DNA of 64,000 nt from [Scytonema hofmanni] UTEX 2349 (GTDB taxonomy: Bacteria; Cyanobacteriota; Cyanobacteriia; Cyanobacteriales; Nostocaceae), in assembly GCF_000582685.1 (NCBI RefSeq), contig NZ_KK073768.1, positions 5,169,193-5,233,192 of the forward strand, in the 5' to 3' direction. Made by a program: the position numbers and the translations under genes. This document shows, piece by piece, positions 34,539-42,632 of the stretch; within the stretch, counting starts at the first letter, position 1; every line of letters starts with the position of its first letter. Below the pieces are notes generated by a model, which made no database searches, was not told the origin of the DNA, and saw only the letters and a list, made by a program, of their open reading frames with translations.

Positions 34539-34674
34539 GTTGTCAATTGCCAAATTATATGTCGCTATTCGCACATTAATGTCGCTTTTCCCAAATTCCC
34601 ATGTCAAGATTATTGTGCTAAGTTTTAGCAAATTAATGTCATTTTTGGATGTCGCTTTAACATAAAAATTAGCG
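34539..34674. mobile_element. candidate solo end of a Tn7/CAST-like transposon
   Basis: Directly after the mutS stop the DNA holds four or five spaced copies of a motif close to AAATTAATGTCGCTTT: AAATTATATGTCGCTA (34552), ACATTAATGTCGCTTT (34573), AAATTCCCATGTCAAG (34593), AAATTAATGTCATTTT (34630) and GATGTCGCTTTA (34648). This arrangement and a TGT start (34539) resemble the TnsB-binding ends of cyanobacterial Tn7-like and type V-K CRISPR-associated transposons. No tnsB, tnsC, tniQ, cas12k or opposing end was found in the window, so it would be an orphan end. Confidence 0.5.
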
Positions 34675-34723
34675 CTCTTTTATTACTATCGCCAGATTAA
34701 ATTTGAAACCCTATTTTCAGATT

Positions 34724-34741
34724 AGTCCGCGTAGGCGGACT
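34724..34741 (+). terminator. terminator-like hairpin unit
   Basis: AGTCCGC-GTAG-GCGGACT followed by TTGTTTATG and a second weak hairpin. Variant copies lie at 12254-12271 and 37274-37291, always followed by TTTGTTT and a GTAGCC/GCCTGA block. Confidence 0.6.
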
Positions 34742-34833
34742 TTGTTTATGTAGCCGCGATTTTAATCGTCAGGGCTTCTTATTATTCTCTCTCCAGAGTT
34801 ATAAAAGAGGGTTAGAGACAGTACGTCTACTCA

Positions 34834-35202
34834 TTGCGGACGACGTGGGAATTGACAGACACTCTTATTCAAAGAAAAGTTCTAGAATTTATAGAGACAA
34901 TCGTAGTCTACAAGTTTCCTAACTTAAGCCGCGAGGAGATAGAAACCATGCTGAACTTAAACATACTTAAAGAAACTAGAGTTTATCAAGAAGCAAAAGC
35001 AGAAGGTAGAGAAGAAGGTAGGCAAGAAGGTAGAGAAGAAGCAAAAGCAGAAGGTAGAGAAGAAGGTAAGGAAGAAGGAAAACTAGAAATAAAATTGAAA
35101 ATGATACCAATTTTCCTGGAACTAGGATTAACTGTTCAACAAATTGCTGAACGTTTAGAACTAGATATAGAGGAAGTAAGAAAAGTTTTAGAAGAGATGT
35201 AA
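34834..35202 (+). pseudogene. 5'-truncated DUF2887/Rpn-like protein (C-terminal part)
   Basis: An open frame of 122 codons with only a TTG at its beginning. LIQRKVLEFIETIVVYKFP and NLSREEIETMLNLN are the conserved C-terminal part of DUF2887 (Rpn-family) proteins; next come Glu/Gly repeats (EAKAEGREEGRQEGREEAKA) and the closing helix-turn-helix-like LGLTVQQIAERLELDIEEVR. The nuclease core normally found upstream is missing; the DNA before the frame is the candidate transposon end and a hairpin repeat. It may be a deletion relic of transposon activity. Confidence 0.7.
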
Positions 35203-35227
35203 AAATATAAATAATTGGCGTAGCACA

Positions 35228-35260
35228 AGATTCCCAACTTATTAAATAAGTCGGGAATCT
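35228..35260. terminator. inverted repeat after the DUF2887 relic
   Basis: AGATTCCCAACTTATT pairs with AATAAGTCGGGAATCT with one mismatch. It starts 26 bp after the relic's stop codon and could end transcription from both sides. It has no T tract on the plus strand, so the role is uncertain. Three copies of GTTCATCTGC follow at 35419-35456. Confidence 0.5.
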
Positions 35261-35477
35261 GTCATGTAATATTTTAAACCTCTGAAAATAGATGCAATTT
35301 TTTATAAACTAATTCCAGAACTGCCACAAATTTTTTATGTCAATATTTGTCGGAATAGTTGCCTTAGAGGTTTGCATAAAATTGGGTTTTGATAAGATTT
35401 CACTATCTCTATTGTGAACCAGAGATTCATCTGCGTTCATCTGCGTTCATCTGCGGTTAATTATTCTTTCTTCCTAC

Positions 35478-35585
35478 TCACTCATGATATTCATAATATA
35501 AACGACATCCAAATAAGCGGTAATTACCCAATTGCTGGGCATAAACTGGATCGACATTTTCATCCATTAAGTATTTCAGCGTCAT
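35478..35585 (-). pseudogene. truncated DUF5615 (PIN-like) toxin partner
   Basis: Thirty-five codons from ATG at 35585: MTLKYLMDENVDPVYAQQLG, then NYRLFGCRLYYEYHE and stop. The first part matches the start of DUF5615 PIN-like proteins (YLMDENV, with the first catalytic acids). The rest of the nuclease is missing and the tail is unrelated. It overlaps the 3' end of the DUF433 gene by 26 bp, the layout of intact DUF433-DUF5615 pairs, so the module has lost its toxin half. Confidence 0.7.
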
Positions 35586-35937
35586 GGGCTTTGTTTTTTG
35601 CCGCGAGTTCAGCTTTGAGTTTTCTAAGTCGTTCGACTGCGGGATGAGGATTTGCTGCTTGGGCTTTTCGTTGCTGGCGTCCCCACTCTAGCCAGTCGGC
35701 GATGTATTTGCTTACAGCTTCTTTGTTATGCAAGTAATAGAGAATTGTGGCGTAAACTTGTTCTAAAGTGAGGGATGTGTAAATGTTGGCTATTTCTTCA
35801 GGAGTTCGGGCGCGGTAGATGTATTCGTACAAAATAGTTTCTATGCCGATGCGCGAACCTTTGAGTCGGATGTCGTTGGGGGCGAGAAAGTTGAAATAGT
35901 CTTCTAATTGCATAGGTTTATTCGATGAATCTTTCAT
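35560..35937 (-). CDS. DUF433 family protein (antitoxin-like)
   Basis: A 125-residue protein with the DUF433 helix-turn-helix: NDIRLKGSRIGIETILYEYI, then RARTPEEIANIYTSLTLEQV and YATILYYLHNKEAVSKYI. A basic C-terminal extension (QQRKAQAANPHPAVERLRKL) follows. DUF433 proteins are often antitoxins for DUF5615 PIN-like toxins; here the downstream toxin gene overlaps it and is truncated to 35 codons, so this is an orphan antitoxin. It may autoregulate its promoter. ATG at 35937; a second ATG eight codons in is an alternative. Confidence 0.85.
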   Translation of the reverse strand: MKDSSNKPMQLEDYFNFLAPNDIRLKGSRIGIETILYEYIYRARTPEEIANIYTSLTLEQVYATILYYLHNKEAVSKYIADWLEWGRQQRKAQAANPHPAVERLRKLKAELAAKNKAHDAEILNG

Positions 35938-35970
35938 CGTGCTATCTTCGTGAAACTCTTGCGCTTTGTA

Positions 35971-36132
35971 TCATTTAACATTTGTTGGAAATGACCCGAA
36001 GACGCGATAATAAAAACCACCGCTAATTTGCATTCCGGCTAAGGTTCTGCCTTGAGTCGGTCTAACTGCACCTATTCTACCTCCTGGGTAACAAGAATAA
36101 AAAACAGTGGTGTAAAAGGTGTCATTTATGGC
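35971..36132 (-). pseudogene. possible C-terminal scrap of a protein gene
   Basis: One minus-strand frame runs without ATG start: INDTFYTTVFYSCYPGGRIG, then AVRPTQGRTLAGMQISGGFY and YRVFGSFPTNVK, stop. It reads like genuine protein, not noise, but begins right after a stop codon and no family is recognised. It lies upstream of the DUF433 gene. Confidence 0.25.
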
Positions 36133-36176
36133 TTAATTTGTTTAGATACAAATTTTACCTTTATAAAGTAATTACG

Positions 36177-37214
36177 ATGACAAATACACCAAACGATCCG
36201 GAATCATCTGAAAGAAATGCCCTCGGCTTTGATGAATTCATTGCTGTTCTGGTTGCCTTTGCGACTATTGGAGCGGTTTTGTTTTGGGCATTTTCTCGCA
36301 AGGATTCTGGCTGGAACTTCAATATTTTGCCCTCACCTTCTCCGGAAGCGTCTGTTGCGCTTCCCCCTACGACTCAGATACAACCAAATCCAAACTCGAA
36401 TTTAAATACTGTGCCGTCGGCTCCACCTGTTATTGTAGATGAACCTACTTTAGTAAATCCCTCGCCATCTCCAGGAGCGATTCCGACGCTGATTTTGCCA
36501 TTTCCGGTTGCTCCATCTGCACCACCAGAGGTGCAATTGTCACCTTCTCCTAACATTCAAGAACCATTTCGCGTGGTGACTCCCTCTGAGCAAAAGTCCA
36601 CAATTCCACCGCCAATTGCATTTAGCGATGTGCCTAATGACTTTTGGGCAAAACGGTTTATTAATGTTCTTTCTTCCCGTGGGATTATTAAGGGTTTTCC
36701 GGATTATTCTTTTAGACCAAATCAGCCTGTAACTCGTGCTGAATTTGCAGCGATACTAGAACAAGCCTTCAATAATAAGCTTGCCACGAATGCGATCGCT
36801 TTTAACGATATCCCATCAAATTACTGGGCAAATCCAGCAATTAAGCAAGCGATCAACACCGGATTTCTCAAAGGTTATCCTGACAAAACCTTCAAACCAG
36901 ACCAAAAAATTCCGCGAGTGCAAGTTTTAGTAGCCCTTGTCAGTGGATTAAATTTGAAAGAACCTACTTCTGGTGATAAGACTTTAAGCATCTTCAAAGA
37001 TGTTAAAGAGATTCCCAAGTATGCCATTGGCAAGACAGCGGCTGCTACAGCAAATAATCTTGTGGTAAATTATCCCGACAGAGACACTTTTGCTCCCAAC
37101 AGAGAAGCTACCCGTGCGGAGGTAGCAGCGATGGTTCATCAAGGTTTGGTGCGAATGGGAAGGCTGCAACCAATTAAATCTGAAAATATCGTGCGATCGC
37201 AGCAGCCACAATAG
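36177..37214 (+). CDS. S-layer homology (SLH) domain protein with membrane anchor
   Basis: A 345-residue protein: an N-terminal membrane segment FIAVLVAFATIGAVLFWAFS, a Pro/Ser-rich linker of about 110 residues (SPSPEASVALPPTTQIQPNP), and three SLH modules. The first is FSDVPNDFWAKRFINVLSSR with GFPDYSFRPNQPVTRAEFA, the second FNDIPSNYWANPAIKQAINT, the third FKDVKEIPKYAIGKTAAATA. SLH modules hold proteins to cell-wall polymers or to the outer envelope. The ATG at 36177 is the natural start; an upstream TTG in frame would add 13 residues. A hairpin repeat follows the stop. The function beyond anchoring is unknown. Confidence 0.88.
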   Translation: MTNTPNDPESSERNALGFDEFIAVLVAFATIGAVLFWAFSRKDSGWNFNILPSPSPEASVALPPTTQIQPNPNSNLNTVPSAPPVIVDEPTLVNPSPSPGAIPTLILPFPVAPSAPPEVQLSPSPNIQEPFRVVTPSEQKSTIPPPIAFSDVPNDFWAKRFINVLSSRGIIKGFPDYSFRPNQPVTRAEFAAILEQAFNNKLATNAIAFNDIPSNYWANPAIKQAINTGFLKGYPDKTFKPDQKIPRVQVLVALVSGLNLKEPTSGDKTLSIFKDVKEIPKYAIGKTAAATANNLVVNYPDRDTFAPNREATRAEVAAMVHQGLVRMGRLQPIKSENIVRSQQPQ

Positions 37215-37273
37215 TAGGGAGCGCAACTGGCACATACTCAATCCAGTATTCCCTGTAAAATTAAGGGTTTTGT

Positions 37274-37330
37274 AGCCCACCTTCGTGGGCTTTGTTTGTA
37301 TAGCCTCAGGCTTTAGCCTGAAGGCTTTTG
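37274..37330 (+). terminator. terminator-like hairpin unit (dispersed)
   Basis: AGCCCAC-CTTC-GTGGGCT at 37274-37291, then TTGTTTGTA and a second hairpin, CAGGCTTTAGCCTG. The unit is a variant of those at 12254 and 34724. It lies between the convergent SLH and CAAD genes and could stop transcription from both sides. Confidence 0.6.
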
Positions 37331-37359
37331 GGAGAGCGAAAACACGCTTTGCTCAATTT

Positions 37360-37800
37360 TTAAGCGTCTTTGCCGACAACTTGTGATTTGAGCGTTGTGA
37401 TTTCACTATTTAACTCTTGACGAGTTGAGGCTTTGAGTAAATAGCGGTAAACAAACCAGGCAGAGTATCCAATGCCAATCAACTCAAAGCTAGGTGCCAC
37501 TAAAGGAATATCATTCAAAGCATCCAATACTGCCAAGAGTATCTTGACGCTGACAATTGCTCCTAAAATTAAACCAATGCTAACTAGCGGCTGTTTATAG
37601 TCATTGAAGAAGTTTCCCACGTATTCGGGCAGGGTTGCCAAAAATTGCGAAATTTGTTCTCCGTATTGTCGCAATTGATCCTGAGTTTCCACCGTGGGCT
37701 GGATTTTGGTTATGGTTCCTGTTTGATTGTTGATATCTGTCATAGTTGCTTCTGGGGACTTAGTTTCCTTGTATTCCGATTCTTGCATTTGGGCTTCCAT
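37360..37800 (-). CDS. CAAD domain thylakoid-membrane protein
   Basis: A 146-residue protein: a disordered, polar N-terminus (about 45 residues), an amphipathic helix (QDQLRQYGEQISQFLATLPE), two membrane helices (PLVSIGLILGAIVSVKILLA and SFELIGIGYSAWFVYRYLL) and a C-terminal helix (STRQELNSEITTLKSQV). This is the CAAD (cyanobacterial aminoacyl-tRNA synthetase appended domain) layout; the same domain occurs fused to synthetases and in the CURT1 thylakoid-curvature proteins of plants. It should be in thylakoid membranes and help shape them. The start Met is uncertain because several Met codons lie in the disordered N-terminus. Confidence 0.88.
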   Translation of the reverse strand: MEAQMQESEYKETKSPEATMTDINNQTGTITKIQPTVETQDQLRQYGEQISQFLATLPEYVGNFFNDYKQPLVSIGLILGAIVSVKILLAVLDALNDIPLVAPSFELIGIGYSAWFVYRYLLKASTRQELNSEITTLKSQVVGKDA

Positions 37801-38528
37801 AATTTTTACAGTTGAGTGAGTCTCATCCGGAGAGTTACAACCAATCAGCCAGACTGATTATAGAGTACAAAAACGTTTCGGTTTGCTTTCACCATAGTTG
37901 CCTGTTTCCACTAGTTCATCAACTACAAGGTAGAAACCCAGTATGAAGAATAAGTTAGAAGGCAGCTTTGCTCAGTTCAAAGTGAGGATTTTAAGTTGAT
38001 TTCAATAAATCCAACTCGAATCCTACAGAAGGTAGTTATACAGCGTTCTGTAAGTTAAGAGCGATCGCCCTTAAATCATTACAAATCATGCGAAAACCAG
38101 TCCTCCTCTTACTTATACAAGTCTAAACGCCGATTTTACATGATATTAAAGCTATCTTAAGCTGCGATCGCCAATTAACTGATTGGCATTAATATTCATA
38201 CTTCATCAAAATTTTTATTTTTCATATCGTCTTGACTTTTAGACGATTATGCAGTATCGAATGAAGCGCTTTGAAAACTTGAGTGTATTCGACAAAAAAA
38301 TAGGCGCCTTTTAGTAGAGACGTTCCACCGGAACGTCTTACCCCCAAAGACGTTCCGGTGAAACGTCTTACCCGCAAAAACCGCGAGCCAGTATTTTACA
38401 GCAGATTTCGGGTAAATGATGTACATATATAAAACCCAAAACTTGTAGAGACGTTCCGGTGGAACGTCTCTACGTATATTCGATTAGACGCCAAACTGCT
38501 GTATTTTGAAATACCAGCCAAATTCAAC
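37801..38528. other. 728-bp spacer holding repeats
   Basis: No gene is supported. Two GTAGAGACGTTCC-type palindromes lie in tandem at 38313-38370, and a complete TACAGCA-bounded element at 38397-38503. The remaining part (37801-38310) is AT-rich with two HIP1 sites and no recognisable structure; it would include the CAAD gene promoter. Confidence 0.55.
38397..38503. repeat. TACAGCA-bounded composite repeat with palindrome
   Basis: 107 bp from TACAGCAG (38397) to CTGCTGTA (38503). Inside: ATTTCGGGTAAATGATGTAC, TATATAAAACCCAAAAC, the palindrome GTAGAGACGTTCCGGTGG..CTCTAC at 38444-38473, and TATATTCGATTAGACGCC. Perfect 8-bp inverted ends. It is the clearest copy of this element. Confidence 0.75.
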
Positions 38529-38984
38529 TTAGCGCCAATCGGGAATCTCTGCGTCTTCGCCCCCGACACCGATACCTGTATAAAATATGTCAGCATCAGC
38601 GATATTTAGATCGTTCATTGATGCCTGATACACATTGGAATCATGGATTGTCGCTTTAGTCAAATTTGCCGCATTCAGATTAGCTTGCTTAAAATCGACA
38701 TTGGTAAGATAAGCTGAAGTTAGGTTAGCACCACCCAAATTCGCACTAGTTAAATCAGCACCTTCAAGATTTGCACCTTTGAGATTGGCTCCTGAGAGAT
38801 TTGCTTCTCTCAAGTCAGCACCAATTAAATGAGCACCACTGAGGTTGGCTCCTGAGAGATTGCACTTAACACATTCCCCAGTTGTAAGCAGTTTTTGTAA
38901 ATCCTGCGGATTTTTAGCATTAACTACATTAGCAAAAAATAGGGGAGTTGCCAAGATTAAAGCTGCTAATAGTTTAAGTTTCAT
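38529..38984 (-). CDS. secreted pentapeptide-repeat protein
   Basis: A 151-residue protein with a signal peptide (LLAALILATPLFFANVVNA) and then KNPQDLQKLLTTGECVKC. From there it is a right-handed beta helix of pentapeptides A(N/D)LSG: LSGANLSGAHLIGADLREAN, LKGANLEGADLTSANLGGAN, and so on to about residue 128. A Cys pair (ECVKC) stands at the helix start, a common feature in the cyanobacterial group. It is probably in the periplasm or lumen; the role is not known. The ATG at 38984 has a GAGGAAG site; the longer frame is rejected. Confidence 0.92.
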   Translation of the reverse strand: MKLKLLAALILATPLFFANVVNAKNPQDLQKLLTTGECVKCNLSGANLSGAHLIGADLREANLSGANLKGANLEGADLTSANLGGANLTSAYLTNVDFKQANLNAANLTKATIHDSNVYQASMNDLNIADADIFYTGIGVGGEDAEIPDWR

Positions 38985-39347
38985 AATTCTTCCTCTTTGC
39001 AACACTCGTTGCATCCGTTCTGTTCCTCACAATTTCTATTATCTCACTAAATTCTTTGAGGATACAGATTGACGACACAATTAATTTGTGATACAAGTCT
39101 CCTTTTATAATCATAATAGAAATGCTATGATGAAATTTTGAAAAATACTGTTGCTTTTTCAGTTCTGGCTGATTAGTTAACCTCCGGAAATTTCTTTTGT
39201 TAAATATTTTTAATATTATAAATTATTCTGCATAATTTATGAGTATTTATTCCTAAATAGGCAGTCCATTGACTTTGTGTATAGTAAATAAATCCAGGTA
39301 GAGAGAAAACAATTCTCTTCTACCAAAATAAATTACTCATTTACTTG
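38985..39347. other. AT-rich spacer
   Basis: Between the pentapeptide and hydrolase genes, both read leftward. No repeat, RNA gene or ORF is supported; it probably holds the promoter of the pentapeptide gene. Confidence 0.4.
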
Positions 39348-40214
39348 TTATTTAAGATACAAAAAGTCCCGCATATACTGATTGACTAACTCAGGCTCCT
39401 CTTGCTGCACCCAATGACTACAATTGGGAATATATTTGATTTGAAAGTCTCTCACATAAGCTTCTGTTCCATAAGTTAGTTCCTTACCCAGCGCGGTATC
39501 TTTTTCTCCCCAAATCATTAAAGTTGGCACATCTAAAATACTCCAATTTTGATTTACCAATATCATTTGAAAAACATTGCGGTAATAGTTCAACATTGCA
39601 GTTAAAGCACCGCGTTTAGCTGCGGCATCTTTGTAAGCGTCAATATCTGCTTTGGTGAAAGCACTTTTATTAATTGCCATACCTTTAAAAGCCATTTCAA
39701 TTGGTTGATAATCTCCCATTTGAATTAATAATTCGGGTATTAAAGGCAATTGGAAAAATAAGATATAAGAACTACGTAGCAACTGTTGAGGAGTGCGAAA
39801 ACCTTGGGCAAACTTGGCTGGGTGAGGTAAATTGAGTATGATTAATTTCTCAACCATTGCGGGATATTCGTAAGCGAAATTCCAGGCGATCGCACCTCCC
39901 CAATCATGTCCGACTAAAACACACTTTTTATATCCCAATCCTTGAATTACACCTTTGACATCTTTGACAAATTCATTCATCCCATAAGCTGATTGCTCTT
40001 TTGGTTTGTCGCTCTCATTGTAGCCGCGCAAATCAACAGCAACTACTTTATAATATGCAGCAAATTCGGGTATTTGATGCCGCCAAGAGTACCAAAATTC
40101 CGGAAATCCATGCAACATTAGCATCAATAGACCTTCCCCCTGAGTGACATAGTGTAGCTTAATTCCGTTAGTCGTAATGTATTCGTGCTGCCAAGAATCT
40201 TTGATTACAGACAT
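39348..40214 (-). CDS. alpha/beta hydrolase (epoxide-hydrolase-like)
   Basis: A 288-residue alpha/beta hydrolase. The oxyanion-hole motif is LMLHGFPEFWYSWRHQIPEF, the nucleophile elbow is VLVGHDWGGAIAW with Asp as nucleophile, and the catalytic His lies in IPNCSHWVQQEEP near the end, with the acid in LMIWGEKDTALG. The Asp nucleophile plus HGFPE/DW motif is that of epoxide hydrolases and haloalkane dehalogenases, so the product is probably an epoxide hydrolase-like enzyme; substrate specificity is open. Cytosolic. Start ATG at 40214. Monocistronic. Confidence 0.9.
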   Translation of the reverse strand: MSVIKDSWQHEYITTNGIKLHYVTQGEGLLMLMLHGFPEFWYSWRHQIPEFAAYYKVVAVDLRGYNESDKPKEQSAYGMNEFVKDVKGVIQGLGYKKCVLVGHDWGGAIAWNFAYEYPAMVEKLIILNLPHPAKFAQGFRTPQQLLRSSYILFFQLPLIPELLIQMGDYQPIEMAFKGMAINKSAFTKADIDAYKDAAAKRGALTAMLNYYRNVFQMILVNQNWSILDVPTLMIWGEKDTALGKELTYGTEAYVRDFQIKYIPNCSHWVQQEEPELVNQYMRDFLYLK

Positions 40215-40408
40215 AATTAATTGAGGTTAAATAAAATATTGGTTGATATAACAGAATGATAATTTTGTATTGTGTGTTATCACCTCTATTTAAAGACAGT
40301 ATTATTAAAGCAAGATTTTAATATTAACATGAAAAAATTCACCCAAAGATAGATGCAAATCATACTTATAACTTGGTACAAACATAAACATAATTCTTCC
40401 CAACTACC

Positions 40409-41224
40409 ATGACACAACAGCTCACACGCGATACTTCAATGTGGGTCGAGCGACTGGCGCGATTTGGCTATGCATCAAAAGGAGTAGTTTACGGTACTGT
40501 TGGATTACTAGCAGTGCAGACAGCTTTTGGCACTGGTGGTAGAACAACTGATACTAAAGGCGCTCTCCAGACAATTGTCAATCAGCCGTTCGGTAAATTT
40601 TTGCTTTTTTTAGTTGCGATCGGCTTAATTGGTTTTGTAATTTGGCGTTTTGTACAGGCAATTAAAGACCCAGAAAATAAAGGTACTGATGCCAAAGGTT
40701 TGGCACAACGAATTGGTTACGCAGCTAATGGTTTTATTTATGGAAGTTTAGCTTTAACCGCTGTGAAAATCATCCTGGGTTCTGGCGGTGGTGGGAATAG
40801 TAATTCCACTGAAGATTCAACAGCGCGTTTACTTTCTCAGCCCTTTGGTCAATGGTTAGTTGGAACTGCGGGAGCGTTTGTTATCGGTTTAGGTTTCTAT
40901 CAGTTTTATAATACTTTTAGTGGCAAATTTCGTAAAGAACTTAATTTAACTGAGTTAAGCAATAAAGAACGCCAGTGGGTGATGGCAATTTGCAGATTTG
41001 GTTTAGCGGCACGAGGTGTAGTATTCTGCATAATCGGTTGGTTTTTAATTAGTGCCGCAAGGCAGTCTGACGCTAGTGCAGCCGGAGGTTTAGATGAGGC
41101 GTTACAGACTCTAGCACAACAGCCATACGGACCCTGGCTTTTGGGTATTGTGGCGTTGGGCTTGATAGCTTATGGTATTTATATGGTGATACAGGCGCGG
41201 TATCGTCAATTAATCACACCTTAA
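40409..41224 (+). CDS. DUF1206 membrane protein
   Basis: A 271-residue protein made of three DUF1206 units of two membrane helices each: ERLARFGYASKGVVYGTVGL, then AQRIGYAANGFIYGSLALTA and ICRFGLAARGVVFCIIGWFL. Each unit has the family pattern R-G-x-A-x-K/R-G-V/F-V-Y, followed by a loop with QP[FY]G (VNQPFGKFLLF, LSQPFGQWLVG, AQQPYGPWLLG). The function is unknown. It is 34 bp before the GHL10 gene and is read in the same direction, so the two can be co-transcribed. Confidence 0.93.
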   Translation: MTQQLTRDTSMWVERLARFGYASKGVVYGTVGLLAVQTAFGTGGRTTDTKGALQTIVNQPFGKFLLFLVAIGLIGFVIWRFVQAIKDPENKGTDAKGLAQRIGYAANGFIYGSLALTAVKIILGSGGGGNSNSTEDSTARLLSQPFGQWLVGTAGAFVIGLGFYQFYNTFSGKFRKELNLTELSNKERQWVMAICRFGLAARGVVFCIIGWFLISAARQSDASAAGGLDEALQTLAQQPYGPWLLGIVALGLIAYGIYMVIQARYRQLITP

Positions 41225-41258
41225 AAGGCGCAGTGTCATCAAGTTTGGTGTTTTAGAA

Positions 41259-42410
41259 ATGACAATAATTGAAACGCGGGGCGTTTGGCTTACTACTACT
41301 GGTAGTCAGGTTTTGAAGTCAAGGGAACTTATTGCAGAAGCGATGGATTTCCTCGCCCAGACAGGATTTAATGTAGTATTTCCCGTGGTTTGGACTAAGG
41401 GGCTAACGCTATATCCTAGTAAGGTGATGCAGCAGACTTTTGGTGTGAAAATTGACCCGCTTTTTGCCGATCGCGACCCATTAGCAGATGTGATTGCAGA
41501 AGCACGTCGGGTAGGGCTAAAAGTTATTCCTTGGTTTGAATACGGCTTTGCCAGTTCCTACAATTTGAATGGGGGGATGTTGTTGGCGAAAAAAACTGAA
41601 TGGGCTGCACGCGATCGCGATGGCAATTTAGTTAATAAAAACGGCTTTGATTGGCTGAATTCCCTTGACCCCCAAGTGCAAAATTTTATGTTGGACTTGG
41701 TTTTAGAAGTTGTAAAAAATTATGATGTTGATGGTATTCAAGGAGACGATCGCCTGCCAGCCTTGCCTAGTGAGGGAGGTTACGACCAACTAACTGTGCA
41801 ACGCTATCACTCCTCATTTCGGAAAAATCCGCCACGAAACCCTCAGGATAAGCAATGGTTGCAATGGCGAGCAGATATTCTCACTGATTTTTTGGCACGT
41901 CTTTATCAAAAAGTTAAAGCCGTAAATCCGAACCTTTTGGTGTCGATGGCTCCAAATATTCCTGATTGGGCATTGAAGGAATATCTCCAAGACTCTCCCA
42001 AATGGCTAGAACAGAAAATAGTAGATATAATCCACCCGCAGGTTTATCGCCTTGATTTCCCAAGTTACAAATCTATTATCGATCAGTTGGTAAAAAAGCA
42101 ATTTGCAGGCATGTCACCGAGGTTAGCACCGGGAATTTTGATGAAGTTGGGAAACTACTCAATAAGTGCAGAATATCTGATGCAGGCAATCGAGTACAAC
42201 CGCGATCGCGGTATTTCTGGAGAGGTATTCTTTTTTTACGAAGGTTTGCGAGATAATAATAACGCTCTCGCTAAGGTATTGCAAAATAATGCTTATACTG
42301 AGAATGCCTCATTTCCCTCTTTGTCAGATTTGAATAAGAGTAGTGTTGCTAACAACAAGTCATCTTCAATTTCGCAGAAGTTGCTTAACTTTTGGAGAAA
42401 TATTTCGTAA
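41259..42410 (+). CDS. GHL10 (DUF187-like) glycosyl-hydrolase-like protein
   Basis: A 383-residue TIM-barrel protein. ETRGVWLTTTGSQVLKSREL is the N-terminal family motif; NVVFPVVWTKGLTLYPSKVM, LKVIPWFEYGFASSYN and VDGIQGDDRLPALPSEGGYD mark later strands with acidic residues at their C-ends, as expected for a glycosidase active site (E in WFEYG, D in GDDRL). It has no clear signal peptide, unlike many of its relatives. These proteins are thought to act on cell-wall or storage polysaccharides; no substrate is proven here. It follows the DUF1206 gene. Confidence 0.85.
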   Translation: MTIIETRGVWLTTTGSQVLKSRELIAEAMDFLAQTGFNVVFPVVWTKGLTLYPSKVMQQTFGVKIDPLFADRDPLADVIAEARRVGLKVIPWFEYGFASSYNLNGGMLLAKKTEWAARDRDGNLVNKNGFDWLNSLDPQVQNFMLDLVLEVVKNYDVDGIQGDDRLPALPSEGGYDQLTVQRYHSSFRKNPPRNPQDKQWLQWRADILTDFLARLYQKVKAVNPNLLVSMAPNIPDWALKEYLQDSPKWLEQKIVDIIHPQVYRLDFPSYKSIIDQLVKKQFAGMSPRLAPGILMKLGNYSISAEYLMQAIEYNRDRGISGEVFFFYEGLRDNNNALAKVLQNNAYTENASFPSLSDLNKSSVANNKSSSISQKLLNFWRNIS

Positions 42411-42446
42411 TGAAAGCTTCAGCCTTCGTAGCAATAATAATTATTT

Positions 42447-42596
42447 ATACCAATTATTTGTGAAGCTGCATATAATTTGACCCCACCCCGATCAGCCCCT
42501 CCCCGCAAGCTCTTAGGGGAAAATCCGGTTCCCTCCCCGCAAGCGGGGAGGGTTAGGGTGGGGTTCTTTCTATGCGTCTTCATATTAAATTGGTAT
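42447..42596. mobile_element. MITE-like element, C-rich core
   Basis: Ends ATACCAATTATTTGTGAAG and, from the other strand, ATACCAATTTAATATGAAG. Core arms CCCCACCCC/GGGGTGGGG with a second, inner pair of TCCCCGCAAG(C) hairpins, one of them probably an extra copy. It separates the convergent GHL10 and LptA-like genes. Confidence 0.7.
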
Positions 42597-42632
42597 TAGG
42601 GCTGAAGCTGATAACTACCAAATATGTGCCGA

